From NCBI GenBank assembly GCA_037903475.1, contig JBAJFG010000328.1, positions 372,001 to 436,000 on the forward strand: 64,000 nt of DNA. The letters run 5' to 3'. The notes beneath the pieces are model-generated. The model searched no databases and was not told the DNA's origin. It was given only the letters and a program-made list of their open reading frames with translations. Below are positions 37,096-48,469 of this stretch, piece after piece (the stretch's first letter is position 1; every line of letters begins with the position of its first letter). The translations under genes and the position numbers were made by a program. The stretch is from Ancylostoma caninum. Taxonomy: Eukaryota > Nematoda > Chromadorea > Rhabditida > Ancylostomatidae.

Positions 37096-39919
37096 ATGAT
37101 ATTCAATCAGATAAACGATCAACATGTTCGTTTGTTGTACTCACCGTAATTGTGTGTCGCTTCGAAAATACCCGGAAATGAACAGTAACACGAAAACGGC
37201 GTCGTTTATACAGTACACTCGACTATATTACTCTGGGCAACAATATTTTAGTGAATGTGATTCAGAAGAAAATAATGAAAAGGCAAAAAAATTTTGAAAA
37301 AAAAAATGAAGAAAAATAGAATTACTAACTATGCCCTGCGTTAAGCCTGCCTAGGTTGTTAGTGGATATATTTATTTATTATTTTGCCTGGCCCAGGTTC
37401 AAAGAAGAAAGAACATGGAGATTGAAACAGAAATGAATAAAAGTAAATGTGACGTAGACATTCACCTGGAAAGACCAGGATGTCTAAATTCCTGAGCCTA
37501 CATGTATCCAAAGTACCCGACAATCACTCACAATTAAGAGTTTCCCATCCAGATAACGACCCTTTTCTCTGGAAATTCCCACAGACGGAACGTTCTAACA
37601 AAAATCCAGAGCATTCCATGCCTTTGCGTCATCATGTTGCTCACTCTTTAGCCTTCCAACTCCCATCTTTTCAATTTCCACTTCTATACATCCCTTGTGT
37701 ATATCAATCATCTCTGAGAAGACGCAGTGAATAAGCTGCTCTCCAACCAAAAGACATCAGCTAGAAGATCGAGGGGCTACTAGAAGAAAATAACGTTGCC
37801 TTGCGCTAAAATGAATCCCACTTCTTATTGTGCACAAGAACCAGTTATCAAAACGAAAACCCGACTCCACTATAGCTTTAAGCATGACGAGTTTTGCATC
37901 AAGATTGCAAATTGCAATTTTACTCTGACTGCCGAGTGCTTCAATTCACTCATACTCTTCTATTCGCATGTACAACTTTCATCTCACCAAATATGATCAT
38001 CTTATGAACAGGAAAGCAGTTAATGCTAAAAGCGTGCGTCAGTTACATGTCAGACGCACGCATCTATTTGCGAAAGGTTTACCATGGAGACCGTTCCATC
38101 CTGTATGAAAAAAACCGCCCATATCGCCCAACCTCCAAGAATATCTGCTTGATCTCAAAAGTGTGCTTCGAGCTGCGCCAGGGCTGCGGCTGGACCTATA
38201 CTTACTCATATACAGTAGCGAGCAAAAAGATTGCTACTTTTGGTTTTTCTCCCATAATTTCTATCAAAGTAGAGTATGAAGGTTCAAATTTTTGAGTGAG
38301 TTGTAGATACTCGTGAGAAGAAAGTTAAAACCGTCTCATTCCATGAACTTCATGTTTTTTAAGAAAAATTTTTCTCACAGAGGTAGAAATCCGTAATTTC
38401 CCAGCAACTTCAATGTGTCTCAAAATGACGTCCATCGTTGGGATCTGACCAGGAATTGCTCCCCTACTGCAGAATCAACCCGTATATGTATGCTAGGAAA
38501 TGTGCATACGCTTACCACTATTTGACATCGGCAAAGACTATGTGAGGTCAGTTCTCCATGGATGTTTTGATCACCCTGGCTCCTTCTATCAGCTCTTTCT
38601 GATTGGGAGAGATGCTGCTGACTGTTCTACAAGTTTAATTACAGGTGTACGATTTCAATGCACTTCATAACTCTCTTGGAGTTTCGAAATATTCCGGCTG
38701 GTTGAAAAGTAGCCAATCGTGCACATCACCGAAAGTAAGTTTTGGATTTTTTTTCTGTCTTGGGGACGGAGTACCTTACCGATCATAGTTGTAATGAGGA
38801 TGTTCCAGTATTCAATTTCGTCAACATGTTTCCCATAGATAAGCTCTATTACGCATCCAGGGCCAACGTCAAGTTTAGATAATGTTGATTGGTGTCAGGT
38901 AAAGAGTAAATTTGGGCACTTTACCACATCTAAATACATACATACGTGGGGAAACCTCAATAATGGACCCGTGCTCTGAGGTTCGAGTGAGCTTTTAGAC
39001 CTTTCTAGCACAAAAATACCAAAATACTTGAGCTAAGAAGCATCAAGTCAGCCATGTGGGTAGGTGTCCGGAAAATCTGTCGCGTAGGTGACAGCGCTCC
39101 TTAGTAGTGTTCGGAAGCATTCATTTCCACTACTAAATAATCAGTCAAAGTTAATGCTGCTGCTTTAAATGTACTATTCCAGGAATGTTCATAGTTAAAG
39201 GCAAAACGATGGCGTCTATAGCGAAACTACAGAAAGAAATGGATCAAATTGCTAATCTTCTGGATATTCATGAAGCCTAGATTGCGTTCCAAAGAGAGAG
39301 CACTGGACTTACAACACTATAAACATCGGACCTGCGCAAAAAAAAATTCTCCGATAACAAATTTAGAAGCTATGCAATACGGATAGAGTACGAATGTAAC
39401 ACGGGCTTCGCCCAGTGTGGAATAACTATGTGAGGATGGTGGAGATCTCTTAGAATCTTTATTATATATCTTTCCCAGTCTGAAAAAAAAACAAATCTCG
39501 AGTAATATTAGTTATGCACACAATATATAAAGAATTTCTGTGATCGAAACGGCAACAAAATGTAACATATTATTATTTTGAAAATGTACTAGCACAACCT
39601 CAAAGGAAGAGTTCTGACAAAAGCACAACCTTCAAAAACATATCAAAACATCACAAACTGCTCATACAATCCCGATAGAATCCCTGCGAAGACTAGAAGA
39701 AAAGTGAAATCAAAATTGCCATCCAAGGGCAGCGAATGTGGGAAAATCACTGAAGCAATGATGACTGGAATGAATACGTGCGATATGAAAGTGACAAGAT
39801 CAGATGTCAAAGAAAGAGCAGATAGGGGTACTGAATAGTGAATACAATTATTGGCACACAGAAAAAATAGACATAGACATTTACAAACCCTTAAAAAGCA
39901 GCAAGCTTGGGGAACGAAA
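37096..39919. other. Intergenic space between convergent genes; partial MITE family A copy
   Basis: The 3' sides of the PDZ gene and of FAM91 face each other here. Sequence at about 38016-38110 (AGCGTGCGTCAG...GACGCACGCATCTATTTGCG, then ACCATGGAGACCG) matches one end of MITE family A. An AATAAA lies at about 37434 for the plus strand and a minus-strand AATAAA near 39459; neither can be assigned confidently as the poly(A) signal. No gene was found. Confidence 0.5.
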
Positions 39920-42900
39920 TCAGGCATAGACTTCCTTCTTAATGGGATCATAACAGATGATCCTGACCGGAGGGACAAACTCGGACTTCCGCGGCTCTGT
40001 ACTGGGAAATGAACTCTGAAATTGGCAGCATTTTCAGAACTTTGCTTTACTTTTCCTACCTTTTTCCATCGCCATTAAAAACAAACATGAGAAAGCAAAC
40101 CTTGATGTGACCACAATTCCACTTCATAAGCAGTTCAGTGATCATATCAGTGATCGCCTTATTTGCAAACTGAATATTAGTCCGGCTAAAAAAAACTCAT
40201 GAATTGCGAGGGCAAAATTCATAACGAAAACAAAACACAACATTGAGAATATTATAAATATTAATTAGTAGAAGAAGCACCGCTTTCCAGACTTACGCTT
40301 AGGCTAGGGCTTACGCTTATTATTTCAAGATAAAGCCTACGACCAACTCTAGGGTGACCCCCTCCCAAGACTCCCTTTTCGTCGAAAAACTTGATTTGTT
40401 TATTTCTAACTCCCATTTTATCACTTGTAAATTTTGTTAAACTGAATTTAAGTAAATTCGGAATGATTTCCAATGCCTTTATTTTTGGGACTCTAGATGT
40501 GGGGGTTCCCTTTTTGGCAGCTTTTGGTCACATATCTTCCCACTCTCCCTATGGCGTTTTCAAGTGAATGTAAGAGAATGCAGAAAAAATACAACCAAAG
40601 TGGAAGAGGTATGAAGGGAACCTACTTGTCAACCTCCAAGATTCCTTTGCTTAACATCCGGCTGCAAATCGTCTGGTTCAAAGCAGCATTAAATAGGGGA
40701 ATGCCAAACAGACAATCGAGCAGAACGTAATCATCGTAGGAGGCACCAGGCGGCAGGCAGCTGAAAAAATACAGTTTAACAACTGCTAACACACGGAAGC
40801 GGTATTGTTTGCTGAAAGTCTAAATGGAGACAGTCGAAGCAGTGGGTTATGCTTAATCCTTGACTAGACGGTGATGAAAACAGAAAAAAACAATGATAGA
40901 TGGTTTTAGGAACTAGGAAAAAGGAGATAAATGGTAACAAATTCTCAATGTTGTTCCTTTTCAGTTGAGTCAATGAATGAACGACAATGTAAGGAAATAC
41001 CTCAAAATTTTTTGAGAACCACGAAGCATTGCATTCTCGTATGAACTGATCGACGTCGAATTTGTCATCATCACTCTCCGCGACACCTTCTGATGCAAGA
41101 GGACGATGTACCCACATAATGAGTTCAGTCCTATTCTCGAAGATAGTGCTAACACTGCTGGGTGCTGCGCAAACAAGCCTGAACAGTAATTCCTTGCAAA
41201 TGAAATTGCAGATATTGCGGAACCACTAAAAATGTAACTAATGAGTTTTATTTTTAGTTTGATTCATCTACTCAAATAGTGGTTATGCAGTAAATTTCGA
41301 AATTATCATATCCAATCTTGAGTTCCCACGAACACGGCTATAAAGAGATTTTTCTGCCTCAGTTAAAACTCCCACTCCAGTTGTAAGACTGTGGCTATGC
41401 TTCTCGACGAGTATAGCCATTTCGGTTGCTGCGGTCATAGCGACACTAGTTTTGGCACATATCGATTTCTTTAGTCTCAGCGACGTGCCGCCTACATATA
41501 ATCTATATGTACCAAGACCAATCTCGCAGTGACCGCAGTGAGCGAAACCGTTATATGTACTCCCCGATAAGTGTAGCAATACTCTCAATATGAAGAGGTG
41601 CGAAAAATTGAAGAAAATCAGAAAAGCCAGGGTAAGAGACGTGACAACCAACTTTGGTTATAGTACTTTGTTTAGTGGGTGTTAAGTCTGTCAGTTGCAA
41701 CAGAAGAGTTCCTTCGTGGTTGCCATACTCGAAAACTCAGGAAGTAGTGGTGGTCTCACAATTACGGCACACACTACTATATTGACAGAGGGGGTAACAG
41801 CAACACACTGGTTGCAAGATCCTCCACCAGTAACGGCTAATTTAAAGGAGTGAATTAGAAGCCAGACTACGAAACCAGAAGCACTTGTGCACAGCCAAGG
41901 TACATTCACCAATGGCTTACAGCAAAAAAAAAAACATACCTTCTCCAGATTCAGACTCATCGAATGGGAAAGGCACATAAATTAACTCATCCTCTTCTGA
42001 GTAGTGAGGATATTGCTGGAAAAAAATTTGTGTCGAAATATTCGAACCCAGGTGACATAGTATCACAGGTACCTGTACAAAAAGCGGAGTGGTCAAAAGA
42101 ATGTCATTGAGAGCAGTGAGCGAATTATGAGTTGGCATGTGCTGAGGCTCGTGACTTGTCGAAGTCACAAGAAGGCGAGGCGAATGAGCAATGACCGACG
42201 GCAGCCGCGTTAATCTAGTGCCTTTTGGGATGTACACCGACGCTGGACCGCTTCCAGTTGCCAAGTATATTGCGAGTCGCATCCACGGTGAGCAAGCCTA
42301 TGAAAACGAATGAATAGGATGGATGACTAGTAAGGACGGATGACTTAGAAGAGGCTCACTTCGGGTACGGGAGGGCCAATAAATGGCATCGACGATGATG
42401 GTACGGTACATGCGTCACACGAAAGGGGAGCCATGGCTACGACAATCCTGAGAAACAAGAATATTTCAATGAAACAAAAGCAGATCATGAGTAGTAGAGT
42501 TAGTGATTAAAGTTACTCAAAACGGACTTCGGTCACGAAAAATTAGCCAATGGTGGAATCTCAACTCATTATGGAGCGGTACCAGCTTTCTCAGAAAAAC
42601 AGCAGTGAAGAGGCGGAAATGGAACTTACCCATATGATTTGGCTAGCACTCGAATGAGACTTTGCGTATCCAAGCTAAGCAGACTTTCTCCTCTCAACAT
42701 GTCAACTTCACGTCCTTTTCTCAAACTCCGCAGAATGTCAAGGAGAGCAATCGCGTGCTCGGAATAGCGCTGCGCCTCTCCTTCGGCAAAATGATTGACC
42801 TAAATTTTGTACTCACTACAACAGATGCTAGAAAATACGTAGCTTAGAAAAACTGATAGAAAAAGACGTACACATTCAAGTTGTTCTAGAAAATCTCGCA

Positions 42901-45900
42901 TCTGTTCGTCAGCCAGTTTGCCAACCTCGAATAATGTGACAGCATGACCCTCAAATTTTGCTCCATTACATCTACCACACAGGAGAGGAATAATCACGAA
43001 GAAAAAAAACTGTCAACCAACCTTCAGAGAGGTTGATAAATTACCCATCATTAGGAATGCAGCTAGAGAAGAGTCAAACAAAAAAGCAGTCCGGGACCCT
43101 GAGGATGGCACGTCAGATGATGGTTGTGAGGACGTCTGGAAAGAATATGAATTGTAGAAAATTGGATGCAAAGCAGATTAGAGCCGTACCGTCTCTTTCG
43201 CACTAATGTTATTCAACTGCGCAGTTTGTTCTTCATCATCGTCGTCTACGAGAGGTGAAGCAAGAGATGCGGACAATTCTCCCAGATCACCAGATACAGA
43301 AGTCACCATGTCTTCCCTGGAAGACAAGCATTCACCGAACCCTAATGAAGGGATCCCGCACATCTCTCCGAAACAAATTAGATCTTGACTAAGCAAAACA
43401 TGCGCAGTTAGCGTAAGATCTGCCATCACCTTTGTTATTCCACGAGTATAAACCTACAGTATAAGTGACAAGCGTTAGTGGCACGCTAAAAAATTACGCC
43501 TCTTTGTCATGATATAAAGAATGAAACTCTCTCCCAATGAGAAGAATACCTTTTGAGCAAGTAATAATAACGAAATTTCGTTTAAAAATTTCGCTACACA
43601 TAGAGAAACCAAACTCACTGCGTCGGTGAATTCGGGATGGAAATAACCTGAGCCCAGCTATAATGGAGGCGCGCAGTCTCCATGCCGGTAACCCTTTTTC
43701 TAGCAAAGCCAAGGCGACAAAAGATAGATATGGCATTTGCTACGAGGTGGAAGTCAATGTGGAGCATTTCAGCCATCTGAAATTTGAAAAAAAAAGCTTG
43801 GAGCTACCGCTTAGAAGAGGCAAGAAATCGTGAAGACTCAAAATACCTCCTTGACTGTCGTCTGATCATCGATGGCCACAAAAATCTTGTACAGGAGATT
43901 TTCAAGGTAATCATTGGAGACGCGGTTCATAACAAAACCGTCCAAAGGTGCAACTGAAACACGCATACATTCTATCAGAAAAGAAAACTACGGCAAAAAC
44001 AGTTACCATAAACATAGTCAGACTCCACAACAGGAACATCAATATAGATCAGTCCACGGTCTAACAACGAGTTCACAACTGGAATCGGGAGAAAACCAGC
44101 GGCCTGTGGACCTTCATCCAGGAGGCAATCGACAATTCGCCGCTCATCTTCTGTTAGAACCTGAACAAGAAAAAAACTACTTTAAAGCCCTCTTTCACAG
44201 AAATTATTGATAACAAAATTCCACCTTAATATCTGCTTCGAGTATACTACCAGCACAAATGATCCACCAAGGCTCCACAACCAGCTAAAAAATTCAAATG
44301 GATGTTCACAACAGGAGGTCGTGGCTAATCAATACTACCTTCGCTGGCTTTTGAGGCAGTATTTCCCGAAGAGGACGATTCCGTCGCAGGAACTTTCGGT
44401 TTGATCTGGAACAAATAAGGAATGGGAGCGAGTATGAGTTGAAATTCGAATCCAAGGACACAACTGGACAGGACACAGAATTACTTCACCGGAATAGTAC
44501 TGCAAAGTGAAGCCAGTTGAGAAAATCTACTTAATGTCATGAAATTATGTAAAGTTAAACATACTACTCTAGTAATGCAAACCTGAGACAGAAAGACTAT
44601 ACAAATCGCTTGTCCGAAAATTTGAAAACAAACTTGGTGGATGTGACAGAATATCCGAAAGGTAAAGACTTCTTAAGCACTGGGACTTTCTTGTCTAATT
44701 GGTAACATAACAGAGCGATCTCGCACAGAAGCACAAAAAAGGGGAAAATGTGTCCATTGAGTTCCTCTCAATCATTTATGGGATTCTATTCACATTCAAA
44801 AGGTTCTAAGGGCGGAAAATTAGAAATCAGCAGCCGACAAGGCAAATTCCACTGCTTACGAGTAGAAGCGCGCTAATTGATGAAAATTCGCTTCCATAGA
44901 CGCGAAACATAACCAGACACCGAAGTGAACAACTGAGAGAGCAAATTTGGAAAAGGAAATGCCGAAGAAACGTCACGCTCAAAGATGGGCTAGATTCCCG
45001 CAGTAATAGATGAACAGCACAAGCCGCTTGCAAAGTAATACCACCATCATGCGCTATGTAACAGCTAGATCAAGAAAATAGATCAGAGCCCATACTTAGT
45101 GCCAACCTTTTGATAAGCTTAACTATCAATGGAGCATGGGATTCTTCAATGTGGGACAATTCTTTCAGGTAACACCTAAACTTGCTCATTGGCATAACTG
45201 CAGCATCCATCCAGCAAAATGATTACCTGTTCTGATTCATGAGATCGATATATTGATTCCGTCCAATCCCTAGCAATCTTACAGCGTCTGCAGCTGTGAA
45301 ATTTGGCAACGAATCGTAGGATTTTTCGGATTGAATCATATCCTATGAAGAAAGAACAGTCATCGAAACTACAAATATAGACATTGAAAAGAACAAAAAA
45401 AAGGAACCGTTATGATGTTAATGTAGTAGTTGAACGGCGTAACTCGGAGCTCTCGAACAATAATGTCAGATAGGTGGTACGGATAAAGCATTAGATGCGA
45501 TTCGCTGTACTTGATAATCATATCGTAGTACGTCTCTTCGCTTTTCTTCACATGCCGGACTGGAAGAAGACGTTCGTTATTTTACGGATTCCGGGAACGG
45601 AAAGTGGTGTTGGGAGGATTCAAAGGTTTGTGATTCAAAACTATTTGGCGCGTAAAAGATGACTTAATTAGTTTTTAGCGCACAACTAATAAATAATGAC
45701 CAATTGGATGTCAAAAGCAGCAGATCCATGGTACAACACAAAACAATACTCTTCATAGCAGGGCTTCCTGTTTCCATCAATACCTAGTGGACAGTCTTCA
45801 TTACTTTCGTGTCAGATTTCTTGAAGATGATCCGCAGATCGTCATGTGAGTGGTAAATCTTATGTACCTGAGACTGCGGCTTTCAGGATTCAAGAAAAAA

Positions 45901-47873
45901 AAACAGGAAAAAATAGACGTCGTATCGTCGTAGGGGGGAAGTGAATTTTCATAAAAGTTATTCATGCTTGCGGCGCGTCAAAGTTTACGCGCCTAGACAA
46001 AACTCCACGAAGTTTTCGCGCCGACCCAAAGCGGCGAAAATGGAAACGCGGTTCGTTCGCGCGGCAGTCGCAACGGCGAAACTAGGAACATTGCTGATCT
46101 GCCAGGATTTGTCTTCTACCTCTCTCCTTTGCACTGTGTATCGGCGCGTAAACTTTGACGCGCTGCAAGCATGAATACAGTGCTTGTGCGCAATCGGTAG
46201 AAAGTTTTCGAGCGCCTCGAACCTGCGGCGCGTGCGCGGCGCGGCCCGCTGGTAACAGCGGTCCGGCGTCCTCGATCAGCTGTTCGAGGACACCTTTCGT
46301 CAGGTATTGAGCCCAGGTAGGCGCTTTTCATCGGTTTTCTTTATTATTCGGAGTACTTTGGACCGTTGATACCTGTGGCTGACCGATATTGATCGGACGG
46401 CCCACACGCTCCGTTTTTGCACGTTTCAACTTTCTTTGCTTTTGAATGTATTTTTCATTTGTTTTTGGCCCCGCTGTTTGCGAAAGCTGTTTGTCCCAGG
46501 TAGCCTCTTCTTTGTAGGAAAGAGGACCCTGGGACGTGGCGGCTGATAACGGGGCCTTTTATTTTGTTCGGAATCGTTGACGTTCCGTCCCTGTTCGCAT
46601 GGTCGTCAATTTTTGTTTTCGTCGCATGTTTTTTCTTCTTGAATAAAGGGCCCTGTTATCAGCCGCCACGTCCCGGGGTCCTCTTTCCTACAAAGAAGAG
46701 GCTACCTGGGACAAGCAGCTTTCTACGGGGCCAAAAACAAATGAAAAATACATTCGAAAGCAAAGAAAGTTGAAACGTGCAAAAAACGGGGCGTGTGGGC
46801 CGTCCGATCAATATCGGTCAGCCACAGGCATCAACGATCCAAAGTACTCCGAATAATAAAGAAAACCGATGAAAAGCGCCTACCTGGGCTCAATACCTGA
46901 CGAAAGGTGTCCTCGAACAGCTGATCGAGGACGCCGGACCGCTGTTACCAGCGGGCCGCGCCACGCACGCGCCGCAAGCTCGGCGCGCTCGAAAACTTTC
47001 TACCGATTGCGCACAAGGACTGTAACTTTATAAAGGCCCGCGGAAGTTCTCGTAAGTTGTCGTATTCGAGATTCTGCAGAAACTCAGAGTTTAGAGAAAA
47101 GTAGAAGTCGCTTCCAATCTATAGTGGAATAGCGCGAAACATAACAGAAATCCGCAAAACTTGTTGGCCTCTGTACTTCTGAATGTGCGCTTCCTTAATT
47201 TGGTAGATCCTGCCAAAAGACTGCCATGCACGCTTGCGCAAGTGATCGCGGTGTGTCGTCTAGCTTGAACAGCAATATCACTGGGTTGTGCTTGTGGCCC
47301 ACGCCGCAATATCTCTGCAGGTAGATGACGGCTTTGTTTGGTACCCGCTGTTGCGATTAACTACAAATCAATTACATGGAGGCAAAACAGAAACGAAAAC
47401 TCGTCTATATCGCTTTTAAACACTGCCCAGAGAGAACCGGATCAAAATGCAAGTAAAAACTATGTGTAAAGCTATCCAAAAAGCTGTATTGTATCTCTTA
47501 CTTATTCTTAAAATATTTGCCCATCACACGATGGGCAACCAGTTAGTTGATCAGCTGTTCGATCTTAGCGTAGAAAACGGATAAATATGAGCTCTATCAC
47601 ACGTGCACTGGCAATCAGTGCAGAGTGAACCCTACCAATTTTTCGAGTGGTACATGTCAAAATTCCTTTTCTGCTAAGGCATTCCCGCCAGGTAGTAAAT
47701 ATAAAAAGCTAAGACGACTCACCTAAGTTCCCCTTATACCGCAGCTGTGTCTTTATTGAGAAGTCCAACACCTGCTTGTCATATTCCCGTTGCGAGTTTC
47801 CGAGCAGAACTCGAATGTCCTCCGGCAAGTTCTGCCACACTATGTTCGCACGTATACAATCCTCTATATTCAT
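39920..47873 (-). CDS. fam91a1: FAM91A1 orthologue (golgin/TBC1D23-linked trafficking protein)
   Basis: Nineteen exons give a complete 791-residue frame (2376 bases with stop): 47723-47873, 45408-45559, 45227-45342, 44339-44405, 44225-44284, 44007-44160, 43847-43953, 43693-43776, 43190-43453, 43022-43135, 42872-42949, 42630-42799, 42360-42447, 42073-42297, 41940-42015, 41001-41178, 40634-40760, 40101-40169, 39920-40015. Diagnostic segments are [123 protein letters not shown] and CLFGIPLF. The vertebrate protein has about 838 residues and works with TBC1D23 and WDR11 in capturing endosome-derived vesicles at the trans-Golgi. The insert replacing the human linker (43190-43453) is acidic and divergent. 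The acceptor before 42949 (TTTGAG) is weak but is the only one in phase. Intron 1 contains large palindromes. Confidence 0.96.
41283..41978 (-). other. Open frames inside a FAM91 intron, unassigned
   Basis: The long intron between exons 41940-42015 and 41001-41178 contains two same-strand open segments. One ends with [16 protein letters not shown] and [17 protein letters not shown] (stop near 41691). The other contains [19 protein letters not shown] and [18 protein letters not shown] (stop near 41283). They are unnaturally protein-like for intron sequence but match no family I know. They could be alternative 3' exons, a nested gene or a decayed element. Confidence 0.3.
45961..46175. mobile_element. 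Foldback element in FAM91 intron 1
   Basis: TTCATGCTTGCGGCGCGTCA at the left and its inverted copy ending GCAAGCATGAA at the right are about 33-base terminal inverted repeats with one or two mismatches. The interior is GC-rich (GCGCCGACCCAAAGCGGCG). It abuts the much larger palindrome starting at 46177. Confidence 0.88.
46177..47023. repeat. Near-perfect large palindrome, arms about 385 bp
   Basis: The left arm (46177-46563) is repeated in inverted orientation as the right arm (46641-47023), with only scattered mismatches and a spacer of about 77 bases. Paired landmarks include GCGCAATCGGTAGAAAG / CTTTCTACCGATTGCGC, CCTCGATCAGCTGTTCGAGG (itself palindromic, in both arms), GACCGATATTGATCGG / CCGATCAATATCGGTC and GGCGGCTGATAAC / GTTATCAGCCGCC. 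It lies wholly within FAM91 intron 1, so the pre-mRNA would fold into a long hairpin. It is probably a young foldback transposon; no transposase is present. Confidence 0.95.
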
Positions 47874-48469
47874 GGGCGCTCTTTCACGAAGCAGTCACAC
47901 CCTCGGCTAATTGGGTGTTTTCTACCCTAAATGACTGGAAAAACCATGATTTTTGTTGATAGCGAATGATAAAATAGTCTCTGCAACACTTATCCATGAA
48001 TTTAACGGTGAAACCAAACGTATATGACAGCAAAAAATGTTGAAAGAATATCTTTATTTTGAAGGTGAGTCACTAAAATGTTTACACAACGAATACGACC
48101 TTAACACTGTACAGCGTCTTAAAAGCAAATGAGCATTAGAACAAATAGAACTAGAAACCTGAGGTAAAGGTGGTGAAACTGTTAAAAATGCGTAGAAAAC
48201 AAACTACAGGCCTGTGTACCTATCGTCGGGTGCACCTACCTACCTAATAATAACAGGTAAACACATGTGGAAGGTAATATAAAACCAAATTACACTAAAA
48301 CACAACGCGGCAACATGGAAACACATCAATCAAAAACACTAGAACCAAACAGACAAACAGACATAATTTACAGTCACTGTAAGAACGACGTCAGCAATAG
48401 CTAAAACGGACTAGAAAATTTCAGAAATTAGTGCCTAAAAATGAACTATGACAGCTGATAATGGGTGAA
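47874..48469. other. Space between FAM91 start and the 3' end of the BTB-zinc-finger gene
   Basis: About 600 bases separate the FAM91 start codon from the stop of the same-strand upstream gene. It must hold the 3' UTR of the BTB-zinc-finger gene and the FAM91 promoter. No exon, repeat or clear poly(A) or promoter motif could be assigned. Confidence 0.4.
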
